A stretch of DNA of 64,000 bases. Origin: Gammaproteobacteria bacterium UBA2675 (lineage in GTDB: Bacteria; Pseudomonadota; Gammaproteobacteria; Pseudomonadales; Pseudohongiellaceae). Every line of letters starts with the position of its first letter. Within the stretch, counting starts at the first letter, position 1. Both the position numbers and the translations under genes were made by a program. Shown here piece by piece: positions 35,245 through 44,582 of the stretch. The stretch covers positions 62,001 to 126,000 of the forward strand of contig DEMH01000012.1 of NCBI GenBank assembly GCA_002354805.1, written 5' to 3'. The notes under the pieces are model-generated. The model was not told the DNA's origin. It saw only the letters and a list, made by a program, of their open reading frames with translations, and ran no database searches.

Positions 35245-35320
35245 GGGTGGTTAGCTCAGTTGGTAGAGCGTCGCCCTTACAAGGCGAATGTCGGGGGTTC
35301 AAATCCCTCACCACCCACCA
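35245..35320 (+). tRNA. tRNA-Val(TAC)
   Basis: 76-base cloverleaf with CCA encoded. The acceptor GGGTGGT pairs with ACCACCC, the anticodon loop CTTACAA gives TAC, and the T loop is TTCAAAT. Confidence 0.97.
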
Positions 35321-35365
35321 GACAAACAGTGACGTTGTCTGATCATTCGCAGTGTTGTGTGTCGC

Positions 35366-35442
35366 GGACCGGTAGTTCAGCTGGTTAGAATGCCGGCCTG
35401 TCACGCCGGAGGTCGCGGGTTCGAGTCCCGTCCGGTCCGCCA
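35366..35442 (+). tRNA. tRNA-Asp(GTC)
   Basis: 77-base cloverleaf with CCA encoded. The acceptor GGACCGG pairs with CCGGTCC, discriminator G, and the anticodon loop CTGTCAC gives GTC. Same transcript as tRNA-Val; its G34 is an expected queuosine site. Confidence 0.97.
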
Positions 35443-35455
35443 TTGAATTCCCAAA

Positions 35456-35485
35456 AAGCCGTTGCCTGCCAACGGCTTTTTTATT
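35456..35485 (+). terminator. Rho-independent terminator after tRNA-Asp
   Basis: Perfect 9-bp stem AAGCCGTTG/CAACGGCTT around CCTGC, followed by a T-rich run (TTTTATTT). It lies 14 bases after tRNA-Asp. Confidence 0.92.
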
Positions 35486-35516
35486 TGCCGGTCCATCATC
35501 ATTTTGCCGGTCTGCC

Positions 35517-36461
35517 ATGATTGACTCCCCCGATTTCAGCAAGGTCCCTGTCACCCGGATAGACGATGCAAGATTGTTGCGTCGCGATGTGCAGTTGCGT
35601 CTGTTCAGACTGGATCTCGTAGACCCGGTTCTCGGCGGCAACAAGTGGTTCAAGCTGTATCAGAATCTGATACAGGCCCGGCAGGCCGGGGCGATGACGC
35701 TGCTGAGTTTTGGTGGCGCCTGGTCCAATCACCTGTGTGCGCTTGCCGAGGCGGGGCAGCGTTATGGCTTCAGGACCATTGGCATTATTCGGGGAGAGCT
35801 GCCCGCCACACTCAATCCGGTCCTGCAGTTTGTCCTTTCCAGAGACATGCAGCTGGTGCCGGTCAGCCGCACAGACTACCGACAGCGTCATGATCCTGAC
35901 TTCATAAAACAGCTGCTTGATCAGCATGGGCCCGCCTGGGTGATACCTGAGGGTGGCGCCAACCTGGCGGGTGTCGCAGGCTGCAAAGCACTGGCGAGTC
36001 TGCTGCTTGAGCAGGTCGACGATCTCGCTGGCAGTGAAATCTGCCTGGCCTGCGGCACGGCAACTACGCTGGCAGGTCTGGTAGCCGGTCTGCAGAGCGC
36101 CGATCTGTCGCCGGCCCCAAAGCTCACCGGACACGTGGTCCTGAAGGGGGGCGAACCGCTGACCGCCGAAGTTGCCGGCTGGTTGCAGCAACTGGGTGCC
36201 GATCCAGCTGACGCAAACTGGCGCCTGGATACGCAGGATGCTCATTTTGGTGGCTATGCCAAACAGCCTCGGTCGCTACTGGACTTCATTGCGGACTTTT
36301 CGGCACAACATGACATCCCTCTGGAGCCGGTCTACTCCGGGCGGCTGATGGCAGCCATATTCACCAGGCTGGAGCGGGGTGAATATCAGCCCGGTACGCG
36401 CCTGCTGGCCCTGCACACGGGTGGCCTGCTGGCTGCGAAAGTGCCCCGCTCGACAGATTAG
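35517..36461 (+). CDS. PLP-dependent ACC deaminase/D-cysteine desulfhydrase family enzyme
   Basis: 314 residues, fold type II PLP enzyme. The PLP lysine is Lys43 in GGNKWFKL, with the SFGGAWSNH substrate loop after it and a Gly/Thr-rich phosphate loop ACGTATTLAGL. The family includes 1-aminocyclopropane-1-carboxylate deaminase and D-cysteine desulfhydrase; true ACC deaminase is uncommon among these short homologues, so D-cysteine desulfhydrase-like activity is more likely but not shown. It starts 32 bases after the tRNA terminator, with no operon partner. Confidence 0.85.
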   Translation: MIDSPDFSKVPVTRIDDARLLRRDVQLRLFRLDLVDPVLGGNKWFKLYQNLIQARQAGAMTLLSFGGAWSNHLCALAEAGQRYGFRTIGIIRGELPATLNPVLQFVLSRDMQLVPVSRTDYRQRHDPDFIKQLLDQHGPAWVIPEGGANLAGVAGCKALASLLLEQVDDLAGSEICLACGTATTLAGLVAGLQSADLSPAPKLTGHVVLKGGEPLTAEVAGWLQQLGADPADANWRLDTQDAHFGGYAKQPRSLLDFIADFSAQHDIPLEPVYSGRLMAAIFTRLERGEYQPGTRLLALHTGGLLAAKVPRSTD

Positions 36462-36520
36462 TGGAAAAATTTCCCACGCCGCGTTAAGCTGCCCAGAACA
36501 AGCGAAATGGCGTGTTAATT

Positions 36521-38770
36521 ATGGCAATCAGCCACCTTCAATCAGTTCCAGGCAGGACGCTCAGCGTTCCGGACCAGTGCAAGGCACCGTTCCGTCGCGC
36601 TGTGCTGTGTATTTGCGGGCTGTCTCTGCTGATTGCGGGCCTGTTGCTGACACCCATGGCGCCGGCCGTGGCGGATAACACTCCCGCGAATCACCGTCTG
36701 ACCTTTCCGGTTGCCGAACTGGAACTGCTCAGAGAGGGAAGTACTCTCGAATTTCGACTGCCAACACATGAACAATCACTGGCAGTGCATATTGAACATG
36801 ACCAGCACTACATCAATGGCGACCGCGTCATCAGCGGGCACGATGCCGGTAACAATGCCAGCCTGATCATCACGCTGAATCGCGAGGTGGCATTCGCCGA
36901 GATTCAAATTAATGATGAACGCTGGCTGTTTGACGGCGAGCGGGACAACGATGTCGTGACGGGGCGCTTTTATCAACCGGACGAGGCGCGACTGGCGGCC
37001 ACGCACAGTGTCTTTGTGGTGCCGGGCAGACACGATCTGGCGCCGGTCCATCGGGTTGCCAGCGAGCCGCAGGCAAATCCCAAACCGATGACCAATGCAG
37101 GTGGCAGTGCCGGACCCACACTGGCCAATAGCACGCAGCAGGTAGAAATCTCCCAGCAGTTCAGTCGTGAAGTTGTGTTTGTTGGACAGTCGGCGGAGCT
37201 GGAAGTGACATTAACGCTCACCAATCGCAGCAACCGCAGCCTCAATGGCCTGGAAGCTGACGTCTATTTTATCCTGGAAGACGCACAACTTGTACGGGCA
37301 CCTGCCTGCCAGGCCATCTGGACGCGCGCATCGCCCAGCCAGCACATACTGAATTGCCGCCTGCCTGACTCGCTGGCACCCGGTGCGTCGCGCTCACTCA
37401 GTTATGTGGTGCGTGTCGACGCCAAGCCAAAGCCAATGCGTCTGCTCAGCACAGTCTATGTAGGTCAGACACGTCAGGATAGCTGGATTAATGTGGTCAA
37501 TGATGTCACAGGCAGTGGTGAGGGCCAAAGCGCATTTAATGCCGCCGTTGCGGGACGCGTGCCTGAAGACCCGCTGGGGCATGTCGTGGTTGATGTCATG
37601 GCCCTGTTTACCCCGGATGTAGTTGCCCAGTACGGCGCCAATGCAGCCACGCGTATCAATCAGATGATCAGCGTTGCCAATCAGATCTACCAGAACAGCG
37701 GTGTTGGCATCACGCTGCGCCCGGTTTATCACGGACAGGTCAACTATCCTGGTCGCGAGGTTGACTTCCATACCCAGCTGGAACAGCTGACGACCGGCAG
37801 TCATTCTGCGTTTGCTGAGGTACCACAGTTGCGTCAACGCTATGGCGCTGACCTGGTGGTGCTGTTCCGGCCGATGACCTCGGGCGGCGAGCTCTGTGGT
37901 CTGGCGAACCTGGGTGGCTACCGAAGCTATGGCGATATGACGGCATTCTCGGATCGTGACTACGCATTTTCGCTGGTGGGCATTGATTGCCCGGTCAGCA
38001 GCGTGCTGGTGCATGAGATCGGGCACAACATGGGCCTGACGCACTCGCATCGCCAGGATGGCGAGGGCGGGACATTCCCCTACGCCACCGGGCACGCGGA
38101 GGACAACCAGTTTGCGACGGTCATGGCCAATCCGTCGCTTTTCGGCAGCGCCAGACGGGTGTCGCTGTTCTCCAGTCCGACTCTTGATTGTGGCGGCGGC
38201 CAGCCCTGCGGTGTTGACCATCGTGACCGGCAGCGCGGCGCCGATGCGGTTCGCGCCCTGAATCTGGTTCGTTACCAGATTGCCGACTATATGCCGGTAA
38301 CGGTGCCGGAACTACCGTCGCGACTGGTCGCCAACCTCAGTGGGCGTGAGACATCAGCCCGGATTGCACTTGCAGCCACCGTCGACAAAGGCCTGAATTA
38401 CACCTATCGCGTGTCACCCAGCCAGCGTATGGATGTCACTGCTGATTTTTATATCGATCCGGCTCACGTTGGGCGTGCCGGTCAGTTCCACATGGTGGCT
38501 GATCTGAGTTCGGCTGGTTTTGGTGTTGTGCAATTGAACCAGAAGGGCGAAATATTCGACTGGGACGGCAGTGCTGCGGATCTGGTTGCGTATCGCGAAG
38601 CTGAGACTCTCAAGCCGGTAGAGTATCTTCGTGTTCTGCAGGACTTTCAGCCGCTGCCGGAGCTGGTCGGTCACCCGCTGGTGATCTTCATGGCCTATCA
38701 ATTGCTGGATACCGGTGAGGTTATCTATACCGAAGAGCCGCTGGTCGTCCATATCGACCCGGCGCCCTGA
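36521..38770 (+). CDS. Exported reprolysin-like zinc metalloprotease
   Basis: About 749 residues. A long basic N-region precedes a hydrophobic signal (LCICGLSLLIAGLLL) with likely cleavage at APAVA-DN. The middle has a DUF11-like beta segment (about 210-325, VEVTLTLTNRSNRSL). The catalytic motif HEIGHNMGLTH is at 498-508, with a possible Met-turn at FATVMANPS. This HExxHxxGxxH pattern marks metzincins of the M12 type. Substrate is unknown; it is probably secreted or cell-surface. The GTG at 36512 is an alternative start. No immunity or inhibitor gene is adjacent. Confidence 0.85.
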   Translation: MAISHLQSVPGRTLSVPDQCKAPFRRAVLCICGLSLLIAGLLLTPMAPAVADNTPANHRLTFPVAELELLREGSTLEFRLPTHEQSLAVHIEHDQHYINGDRVISGHDAGNNASLIITLNREVAFAEIQINDERWLFDGERDNDVVTGRFYQPDEARLAATHSVFVVPGRHDLAPVHRVASEPQANPKPMTNAGGSAGPTLANSTQQVEISQQFSREVVFVGQSAELEVTLTLTNRSNRSLNGLEADVYFILEDAQLVRAPACQAIWTRASPSQHILNCRLPDSLAPGASRSLSYVVRVDAKPKPMRLLSTVYVGQTRQDSWINVVNDVTGSGEGQSAFNAAVAGRVPEDPLGHVVVDVMALFTPDVVAQYGANAATRINQMISVANQIYQNSGVGITLRPVYHGQVNYPGREVDFHTQLEQLTTGSHSAFAEVPQLRQRYGADLVVLFRPMTSGGELCGLANLGGYRSYGDMTAFSDRDYAFSLVGIDCPVSSVLVHEIGHNMGLTHSHRQDGEGGTFPYATGHAEDNQFATVMANPSLFGSARRVSLFSSPTLDCGGGQPCGVDHRDRQRGADAVRALNLVRYQIADYMPVTVPELPSRLVANLSGRETSARIALAATVDKGLNYTYRVSPSQRMDVTADFYIDPAHVGRAGQFHMVADLSSAGFGVVQLNQKGEIFDWDGSAADLVAYREAETLKPVEYLRVLQDFQPLPELVGHPLVIFMAYQLLDTGEVIYTEEPLVVHIDPAP

Positions 38771-38855
38771 GCTCACGCCCAGCGCAGGTCACGTGTGTGT
38801 CCTGTATCCCGTGTTATACTCCCGCGCAGATTACACATAGCGCGGAATCCAACTT

Positions 38856-39746
38856 ATGCCAACCTTTACCAAGCTGGGTCTGATGGGGCGTCCCGGTCAC
38901 GCCGGCGTGGTGTCTACGTTGCACCGGCTGATCGAGTTTCTTCAGGCTCGCGGCCTGCAGATCGTGCTTGAGCAGCGAACCGCTGAGCTGGTGCCGGAAC
39001 TGTCGCTGCCAGAGTGTCGCCGACATGAGCTGGGCGGGGAGTGTGACCTGGTGGTGGTGGTGGGAGGCGACGGCAGCATGCTCAATGCGGCCCGGGCGCT
39101 GATCAATCACGATGTGCCCGTGCTCGGCATCAACCGCGGCCGACTCGGTTTTCTCACCGATATTCTGCCAGAGGAGCTGGAGTCTGCACTGGATGCCGTG
39201 CTGGCCGGTAACTATCGTGAAGAAAGCCGGTTTATGCTGGAATTTTCGGTACTACGTGATGATGAGACGCTCCCGGGTGGTACCGCCCTGAACGATGTTG
39301 TGCTGCACCCTGGTACCGCTGCGCAGATGATCGAGTTCGAACTGTTCATAGACGGCCAGTTCGTCAACTCACAGCAGTCGGACGGACTGATTGTGGCCAC
39401 GCCGACTGGCTCAACCGCTTATTCTCTGTCTGCTGGCGGTCCCATCATGCACCCCAGTCTCAATGCACTGGTGCTGGTGCCCATGTATCCCCATACACTG
39501 AGCAGTCGCCCGCTGGTGGTAGGTGCCGACCAGGAAGTTCGCATTGTGGTGGTGAAGCAGCGGGCCATATCACCCTTGGTAAGCTGCGACGGTGCGGTGC
39601 GGTTTCACACCGAGCCTGGCGATGAAATTATCGTCAGGAAAAAGAGCAGCGCGCTGAGACTGATTCACCCCCTTGATTACAATTATTACGAAATCTGTCG
39701 CAGTAAACTCGGTTGGGGCAATCGGCTGGTTCGTGACGATGCATAG
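38856..39746 (+). CDS. nadK: NAD kinase
   Basis: 296 residues. Phosphorylates NAD to NADP. The diphosphate-binding GGDGSML is near residue 70, followed by NRGRLGFLTDI, and the NAD-binding TPTGSTAYSLSAGGP lies near 185. TATACT at 38815-38820 is a possible -10. It overlaps the rhomboid gene by eight bases, so the two are coupled. Confidence 0.97.
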   Translation: MPTFTKLGLMGRPGHAGVVSTLHRLIEFLQARGLQIVLEQRTAELVPELSLPECRRHELGGECDLVVVVGGDGSMLNAARALINHDVPVLGINRGRLGFLTDILPEELESALDAVLAGNYREESRFMLEFSVLRDDETLPGGTALNDVVLHPGTAAQMIEFELFIDGQFVNSQQSDGLIVATPTGSTAYSLSAGGPIMHPSLNALVLVPMYPHTLSSRPLVVGADQEVRIVVVKQRAISPLVSCDGAVRFHTEPGDEIIVRKKSSALRLIHPLDYNYYEICRSKLGWGNRLVRDDA

Positions 39747-40578
39747 AGCGGTTGCGGTCTCTGCAAGCCTGGACCTGCGTCCACTGGTGGCTATCCTGAC
39801 TGCGCGCGGGGTACCGCACCACATCACAGAGGAGTCCGGCAAGCTCGTAGTCTGGGCACGCTCAGAGCTCGAAGCCGAGCTGATCAGCGAGTATTTTGAC
39901 GCCTGGCAGCAAGGCCGTCTGCAGCCACCGGAAGGCGCTGCGATTGCGTCATCGGAACTGCTGCCGGTCAAAGGTATGCTGCAGAATCTGGTGAATGCGG
40001 CGTGGCTGGCGCCAGTGACTGTGATGCTGATCGCCGCCTGTGTCGTGGTAGCGCTGATCAGTAATCTGGGTGTCGATGCGTACGCAGTGCGAGGCCTGTT
40101 TTTTCCTGAACTGAATCAGTCCGGCGGCCTGTCCGGTCCGCTGTCAGTACTGCAGCTGTTTACGCCGGCGCTGTTGCATTTTGGTGCCGTGCACCTGATT
40201 TTTAATACCCTGTGGCTCTGGTACTTCGGTCGCGTCATGGAGCCTGAGCTACGCTCCTGGCGTTACTTGCTGATCATGCTCTGGATGGCCGTGGCGGGCA
40301 ACGTGGCCCAGTATGTGTGGACCGGTGCCACGAACTTTGGTGGTATGTCAGGTGTGGTGTACGGGCAGATTGGGTTTATCTGGGTATGGCAGAGTCTGCT
40401 GCCTAATTCGCAATTGCGATTGCCACTGGGCATGATAATGTTGTTTCTGGTGGCGCTGGTACTGATGGAAGTGCTGGCGTCCGGATATATAGCATCAGCT
40501 GCGCATGCCGGTGGCCTGATAGCAGGCATGCTGGCTGGTGCACTGGCAGCACTTCTGGTGCGCATGCGCCATCGTTAA
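39739..40578 (+). CDS. Rhomboid family intramembrane serine protease
   Basis: 279 residues. A short N-terminal cytoplasmic domain (about 1-75, including a GVPHHITEESGKLVVWA fold like GlpG) precedes six membrane segments. The catalytic serine is in NFGGMSGVVYG and the histidine in SAAHAGGLIAGM; the first-loop HFGAVHLIFNTLWLWYFGR is characteristic. Rhomboids cleave membrane proteins within the bilayer. The ATG at 39739 overlaps nadK; GTG 39733 is possible. The target is unknown. Confidence 0.92.
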   Translation: MHRAVAVSASLDLRPLVAILTARGVPHHITEESGKLVVWARSELEAELISEYFDAWQQGRLQPPEGAAIASSELLPVKGMLQNLVNAAWLAPVTVMLIAACVVVALISNLGVDAYAVRGLFFPELNQSGGLSGPLSVLQLFTPALLHFGAVHLIFNTLWLWYFGRVMEPELRSWRYLLIMLWMAVAGNVAQYVWTGATNFGGMSGVVYGQIGFIWVWQSLLPNSQLRLPLGMIMLFLVALVLMEVLASGYIASAAHAGGLIAGMLAGALAALLVRMRHR

Positions 40579-40627
40579 GCAGCCTGTTGTCTACCAGGCC
40601 GTATGAAAGGATCCAAGAGGTAGGGGA

Positions 40628-40924
40628 ATGTCGGACAACTCGATTCAATCGATACAGGACATTCTGGCGATGATGACGCCAGAAGTTCACGAAAATCTGA
40701 AAACAGCTGTCGAGCTGGGCAAGTGGCCGGACGGGCGTAAACTTACCGCCGAGCAGCTTGAGTATTGCCTGCAGGCCATCATTGCTTACGAGCAGCACCT
40801 GCCGGAAGAGGCTCGCGTCGGTTATATCGATCGCACCGGCCTGAAAAAATCCCATTGTGATGACGACGACGCCTCCAAACCAGCGCCAGTCACCATTCTG
40901 CCGCCAGGTACCACGCGGCACTGA
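40628..40924 (+). CDS. YeaC family (DUF1315) protein
   Basis: 98 residues, cytoplasmic, function unknown. The first 75 residues match the DUF1315/YeaC pattern (MTPEVHENLKTAVELGKWPDG; YCLQAIIAYEQHLPEEARVGY); the tail is acidic and variable. Located between rhomboid and DUF2797, as in pseudomonads, and probably cotranscribed with pepN. A GAGGTAGGGG stretch precedes the ATG. Confidence 0.85.
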   Translation: MSDNSIQSIQDILAMMTPEVHENLKTAVELGKWPDGRKLTAEQLEYCLQAIIAYEQHLPEEARVGYIDRTGLKKSHCDDDDASKPAPVTILPPGTTRH

Positions 40925-40969
40925 TCTCACGACAGTTCCAAACCAAAATTCCTGCGGAGAATCGCGACA

Positions 40970-41797
40970 GTGCAAATCCTGGCCTGCGGCAATATACAAA
41001 AACTACATAGCCGGCTGGAACAGCCGGTCCAATACAGCCTGCCGGTGGGCGATACTCGCCTGGCGCTCAATCCACTAATTGGTTCGTCTTTGCGTTTGCG
41101 GTTTACCGGCACCATCAACTGTGTGCATTGTGGTCGCAACAGCAACAAGAGTTTCAACCAGGGCTATTGTTATCCCTGTTTCCAGAGTCTGGCACAGTGT
41201 GACAGCTGCATCATTCACCCCGAAAAGTGTCATTACGATCAGGGTACCTGCCGCGAGCCCTGGTGGGGCGAGGCATTCTGCATGCAGGATCATATTGTGT
41301 ATCTGGCCAATTCCTCCGGCATCAAGGTGGGGATCACACGTGCCACGCAGATTCCGACACGCTGGATAGATCAGGGTGCCGTGCAGGCGCTGCCGATTCT
41401 GCGCGTGCGCAGCCGCCTGCAAAGTGGTGTGCTGGAAGTGATGTTCAAACAGCATGTCGCTGACAAGACAAACTGGCGTGACATGTTGCGGGAAGGTGAC
41501 CAGATCATTGACCTGCCCGCAGAACGTGATCACCTGCTGGAACTGTGCAAAAAAGACATCGACGAAGCGCAGCAGCGTTTTGGCTTTCACGCCATCAGTA
41601 CCATCAACGGTGTGGATCCAATAGAAATTAAATATCCGATATCCGGTCATCCTGAGAAGATTGTGTCCTTCAATTTTGACAAGGACCCACTGGTCGAAGG
41701 CAGGTTGCTGGGTATTCGCGGTCAATACCTGATGTTCGACAATGGCGTCATCAACATGCGCCGTTTTGGTGGCTACGAAATTGAAGTGGCCCAGTAA
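40970..41797 (+). CDS. DUF2797 family protein
   Basis: 275 residues, function unknown. Several cysteine pairs (CVHCGR, CYPCFQ, CDSCIIHPEKCHYDQGTC) form a likely zinc-binding N-terminal region, followed by a GIY-YIG-like core (IVYLANSSGIKVGITRATQIPTRW), which hints at a nuclease-related fold although catalytic function is not shown. GTG start. The tail is 21 bases from pepN, a neighbourhood kept in Pseudomonas. Confidence 0.85.
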   Translation: MQILACGNIQKLHSRLEQPVQYSLPVGDTRLALNPLIGSSLRLRFTGTINCVHCGRNSNKSFNQGYCYPCFQSLAQCDSCIIHPEKCHYDQGTCREPWWGEAFCMQDHIVYLANSSGIKVGITRATQIPTRWIDQGAVQALPILRVRSRLQSGVLEVMFKQHVADKTNWRDMLREGDQIIDLPAERDHLLELCKKDIDEAQQRFGFHAISTINGVDPIEIKYPISGHPEKIVSFNFDKDPLVEGRLLGIRGQYLMFDNGVINMRRFGGYEIEVAQ

Positions 41798-41818
41798 AGA
41801 AAAGAGGTTTGAAACACC

Positions 41819-44533
41819 ATGAGAGATGCACAGTCGCGCACCGTCTATCTGAAGGACTATCAGCTGCCGCCGTTTCTGATTGACAGAACCGAACTGCGAT
41901 TCGAACTGGGTGATAATGAGACGCTGGTAAAGTCACAGCTGACCATGCGCAGAAACCCAGAATGTGAAGACAGCAGTGAGCAAAACCTGACATTGAACGG
42001 GCAGGACATGGAGCTGCTGAAGGTCGCCATCAATGGCCGGCAGCTGACCCAGGATGCCTATCAACTGAAAGACGAGACACTGACGCTGCTGTCACTGGAC
42101 AGACTCCTGGCAGGGGACAGTGATGCGTCATTTGAGCTGGCCATCGAAACCCGCATCCGGCCGCAGGAGAACACCAGCCTTGAGGGACTGTATCGTTCCA
42201 GCAGTATGTTCTGCACACAGTGCGAGGCCGAGGGTTTTCGCAAGATCACCTATTACCTGGACCGCCCTGATGTGATGTCCAGCTTTGTCACAACTATCGT
42301 TGCGGACAAGACAAAGTATCCGGTGCTGTTGTCGAACGGCAACGATATCGCGCGCGGAGAATTGCCGGATGGTCGTCACTGGGTGACCTGGGAGGATCCG
42401 TTCCGTAAACCCTGCTATCTGTTCGCGCTGGTAGCCGGTGATCTGAAATCAATTGATGATACGTTCACTACCTGCTCCGGCCGCACGATAGACCTGCGGA
42501 TCTTTGTTGAAGAAAAGGATCTGGACAAGTGTGACCATGCGATGCAGTCGCTGAAGAATGCAATGCGTTGGGATGAGGACGTGTATGGCCGCGAATACGA
42601 TCTGGACATTTTCATGATTGTTGCCGTCGACGACTTCAATATGGGGGCCATGGAGAACAAGGGACTGAACATCTTTAATACCTCCTGCGTGCTGGCCAAT
42701 GCGTCGACCACAACTGACACTGCATTCCAGCGTGTGGAAGCTGTTGTCGCCCACGAGTATTTTCATAACTGGTCAGGCAATCGCGTCACCTGCCGCGACT
42801 GGTTCCAGTTAAGCCTGAAAGAAGGCTTTACTGTTTTCCGGGATGCCGAATTCTCAGCAGACATGGGATCGCGGACGGTCAAACGGGTCGAGGATGTCAG
42901 CTTCCTGCGTACCTTGCAGTTTGCTGAAGATGCCAGCCCGATGGCCCATCCTGTGAGACCCGACTCCTATATGGAGATCTCCAATTTTTATACGCTGACC
43001 ATTTACGAAAAAGGCGCAGAAGTAGTGCGTATGATACGTGAGCTGCTGGGGCCTGAGATGTTCCGTAGAGGCTCTGATCTGTACTTCGAGCGTCACGACG
43101 GTCAGGCAGTTACGACCGAAGATTTTGTGAAAGCCATGGAAGACGCCAGCGGCGTCGATCTTACGCAGTTCAGGCGCTGGTACAGTTACGCCGGCACACC
43201 GGTGCTGAGTGTCTCTGGTGCCTATGATGCAGACAGTGAATTCTACAGCCTCACCGTGCGGCAGAGCTGCCCGCCAACTCCCGAATGTGCAGACAAGCCG
43301 GCATTCCACATTCCATTGCGTATTGCACTGTTGGACGATCAGGGACAGCACCTGCCGCTGCGCCTGAAAGCCACCGGTCAGCAGCCAGCAGACGAGCTTG
43401 TACTCGATGTCACAGAGGAAGAGCAGACCTTTGAATTTGTGGGCCTCTCGCAACAGCCTTTCCCGTCTCTGCTGCGCGGTTTTTCAGCGCCGGTCAAACT
43501 GAAGTTTGAATACACGCGTGATCAGCTGCTGTTTCAGATGACACGCGATACCGATGGCTTCAATCGCTGGAATGCTGCTCAGGAGCTTGCAACTGGTGTA
43601 GTTGATGATCTGTTGTCTGCCCGACAAGAGGGACAGTCGGCCACACCCGACCAGCGCCTGATCAAGGCCTATGGTGATATTCTTGCGGCTGCCATCAGCG
43701 ATGCGGAAAGTGTCAGGGAGCTGGATCAGGCCATGGTTGCCAGGATTCTCGCGCTACCCTCTGAGGCCTACCTGGCCGAACAGTATGAAACGATCGATGT
43801 GGACGGAATTCATGCTGTCCGTGAGGCGCTTGCCGATACACTGGCTGTTGAACATGCCGCTTCCTTCGCCCGGCTTTATCATTTGTGTCAGTCGGATGAG
43901 CCGTATCAGCCAACAGCAGATGCCATCGCCCGCCGTGCACTGAAGAACCTGTGCCTGGCCTATCTGATGCGCCTGCCGGGTGGCAAAGGTGAAGAAGCCC
44001 TGCGGATCTGTCACGCACAGTTTGAACAGAGCAGCAATATGACGGATATCGATATGGCGCTACGGCTGCTGGTCAACGGCGAACAGTCTGGTATTGATGA
44101 GATTCGCGAGCAAGCGCTTGCCGCGTTCTATGACAAGTGGCGCCATGAGTCGCTGGTCGTGAATCAGTGGTTCACGATACAGGCTACGGCCACCCGTGCT
44201 GGCGCACTGCAGCGGGTTGAAGCGCTGATGAAGCATTCCGCGTTTGATATCCGCAACCCGAACAAGGTGCGCGCTGTTATTGGCGCGTTCTGCAACGGCA
44301 ATCCGGTCAATTTCCATCAGATTGATGGTGAAGGCTATCGATTCCTTGCTGATCAGGTCATCACTCTGGACAGGCTCAACCCCCAGATTGCTGCGCGACT
44401 GTTGACTCCGCTGACGCGCTGGCGCCGATACGACGCAGATCGTCAGCCATTGATGAAGGCCCAGCTGCAACGCATTGCCAGCCAGGCCGACTTGTCCAAG
44501 GATGTGTACGAAGTGGTTACCAAAAGCCTTTAA
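41819..44533 (+). CDS. pepN: Aminopeptidase N
   Basis: 904 residues, slightly longer than E. coli PepN. M1 zinc exopeptidase of the cytoplasm that removes N-terminal residues. The substrate-binding GAMEN motif is in FNMGAMENKGLNIFN, and zinc ligands HEYFH are at 312-316 within VVAHEYFHNWSGNRVTCRDW, with the distal Glu in LKEGFTVFRD. C-terminal helical domain complete. A hairpin spans its stop codon. Confidence 0.97.
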   Translation: MRDAQSRTVYLKDYQLPPFLIDRTELRFELGDNETLVKSQLTMRRNPECEDSSEQNLTLNGQDMELLKVAINGRQLTQDAYQLKDETLTLLSLDRLLAGDSDASFELAIETRIRPQENTSLEGLYRSSSMFCTQCEAEGFRKITYYLDRPDVMSSFVTTIVADKTKYPVLLSNGNDIARGELPDGRHWVTWEDPFRKPCYLFALVAGDLKSIDDTFTTCSGRTIDLRIFVEEKDLDKCDHAMQSLKNAMRWDEDVYGREYDLDIFMIVAVDDFNMGAMENKGLNIFNTSCVLANASTTTDTAFQRVEAVVAHEYFHNWSGNRVTCRDWFQLSLKEGFTVFRDAEFSADMGSRTVKRVEDVSFLRTLQFAEDASPMAHPVRPDSYMEISNFYTLTIYEKGAEVVRMIRELLGPEMFRRGSDLYFERHDGQAVTTEDFVKAMEDASGVDLTQFRRWYSYAGTPVLSVSGAYDADSEFYSLTVRQSCPPTPECADKPAFHIPLRIALLDDQGQHLPLRLKATGQQPADELVLDVTEEEQTFEFVGLSQQPFPSLLRGFSAPVKLKFEYTRDQLLFQMTRDTDGFNRWNAAQELATGVVDDLLSARQEGQSATPDQRLIKAYGDILAAAISDAESVRELDQAMVARILALPSEAYLAEQYETIDVDGIHAVREALADTLAVEHAASFARLYHLCQSDEPYQPTADAIARRALKNLCLAYLMRLPGGKGEEALRICHAQFEQSSNMTDIDMALRLLVNGEQSGIDEIREQALAAFYDKWRHESLVVNQWFTIQATATRAGALQRVEALMKHSAFDIRNPNKVRAVIGAFCNGNPVNFHQIDGEGYRFLADQVITLDRLNPQIAARLLTPLTRWRRYDADRQPLMKAQLQRIASQADLSKDVYEVVTKSL

Positions 44534-44549
44534 CAGGCCTTTGGTAACC
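44515..44549. terminator. Hairpin across the pepN stop codon
   Basis: 15-base arms (44515-44529 and 44535-44549) pair with one mismatch around TTAAC, where the TAA is the pepN stop. There is no strong T-run, though CAATTTTC follows. It lies between convergent genes, so it may end both transcripts. Confidence 0.5.
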
Positions 44550-44582
44550 GGCAATTTTCAGCACAGTCAGACAATGTACTGA

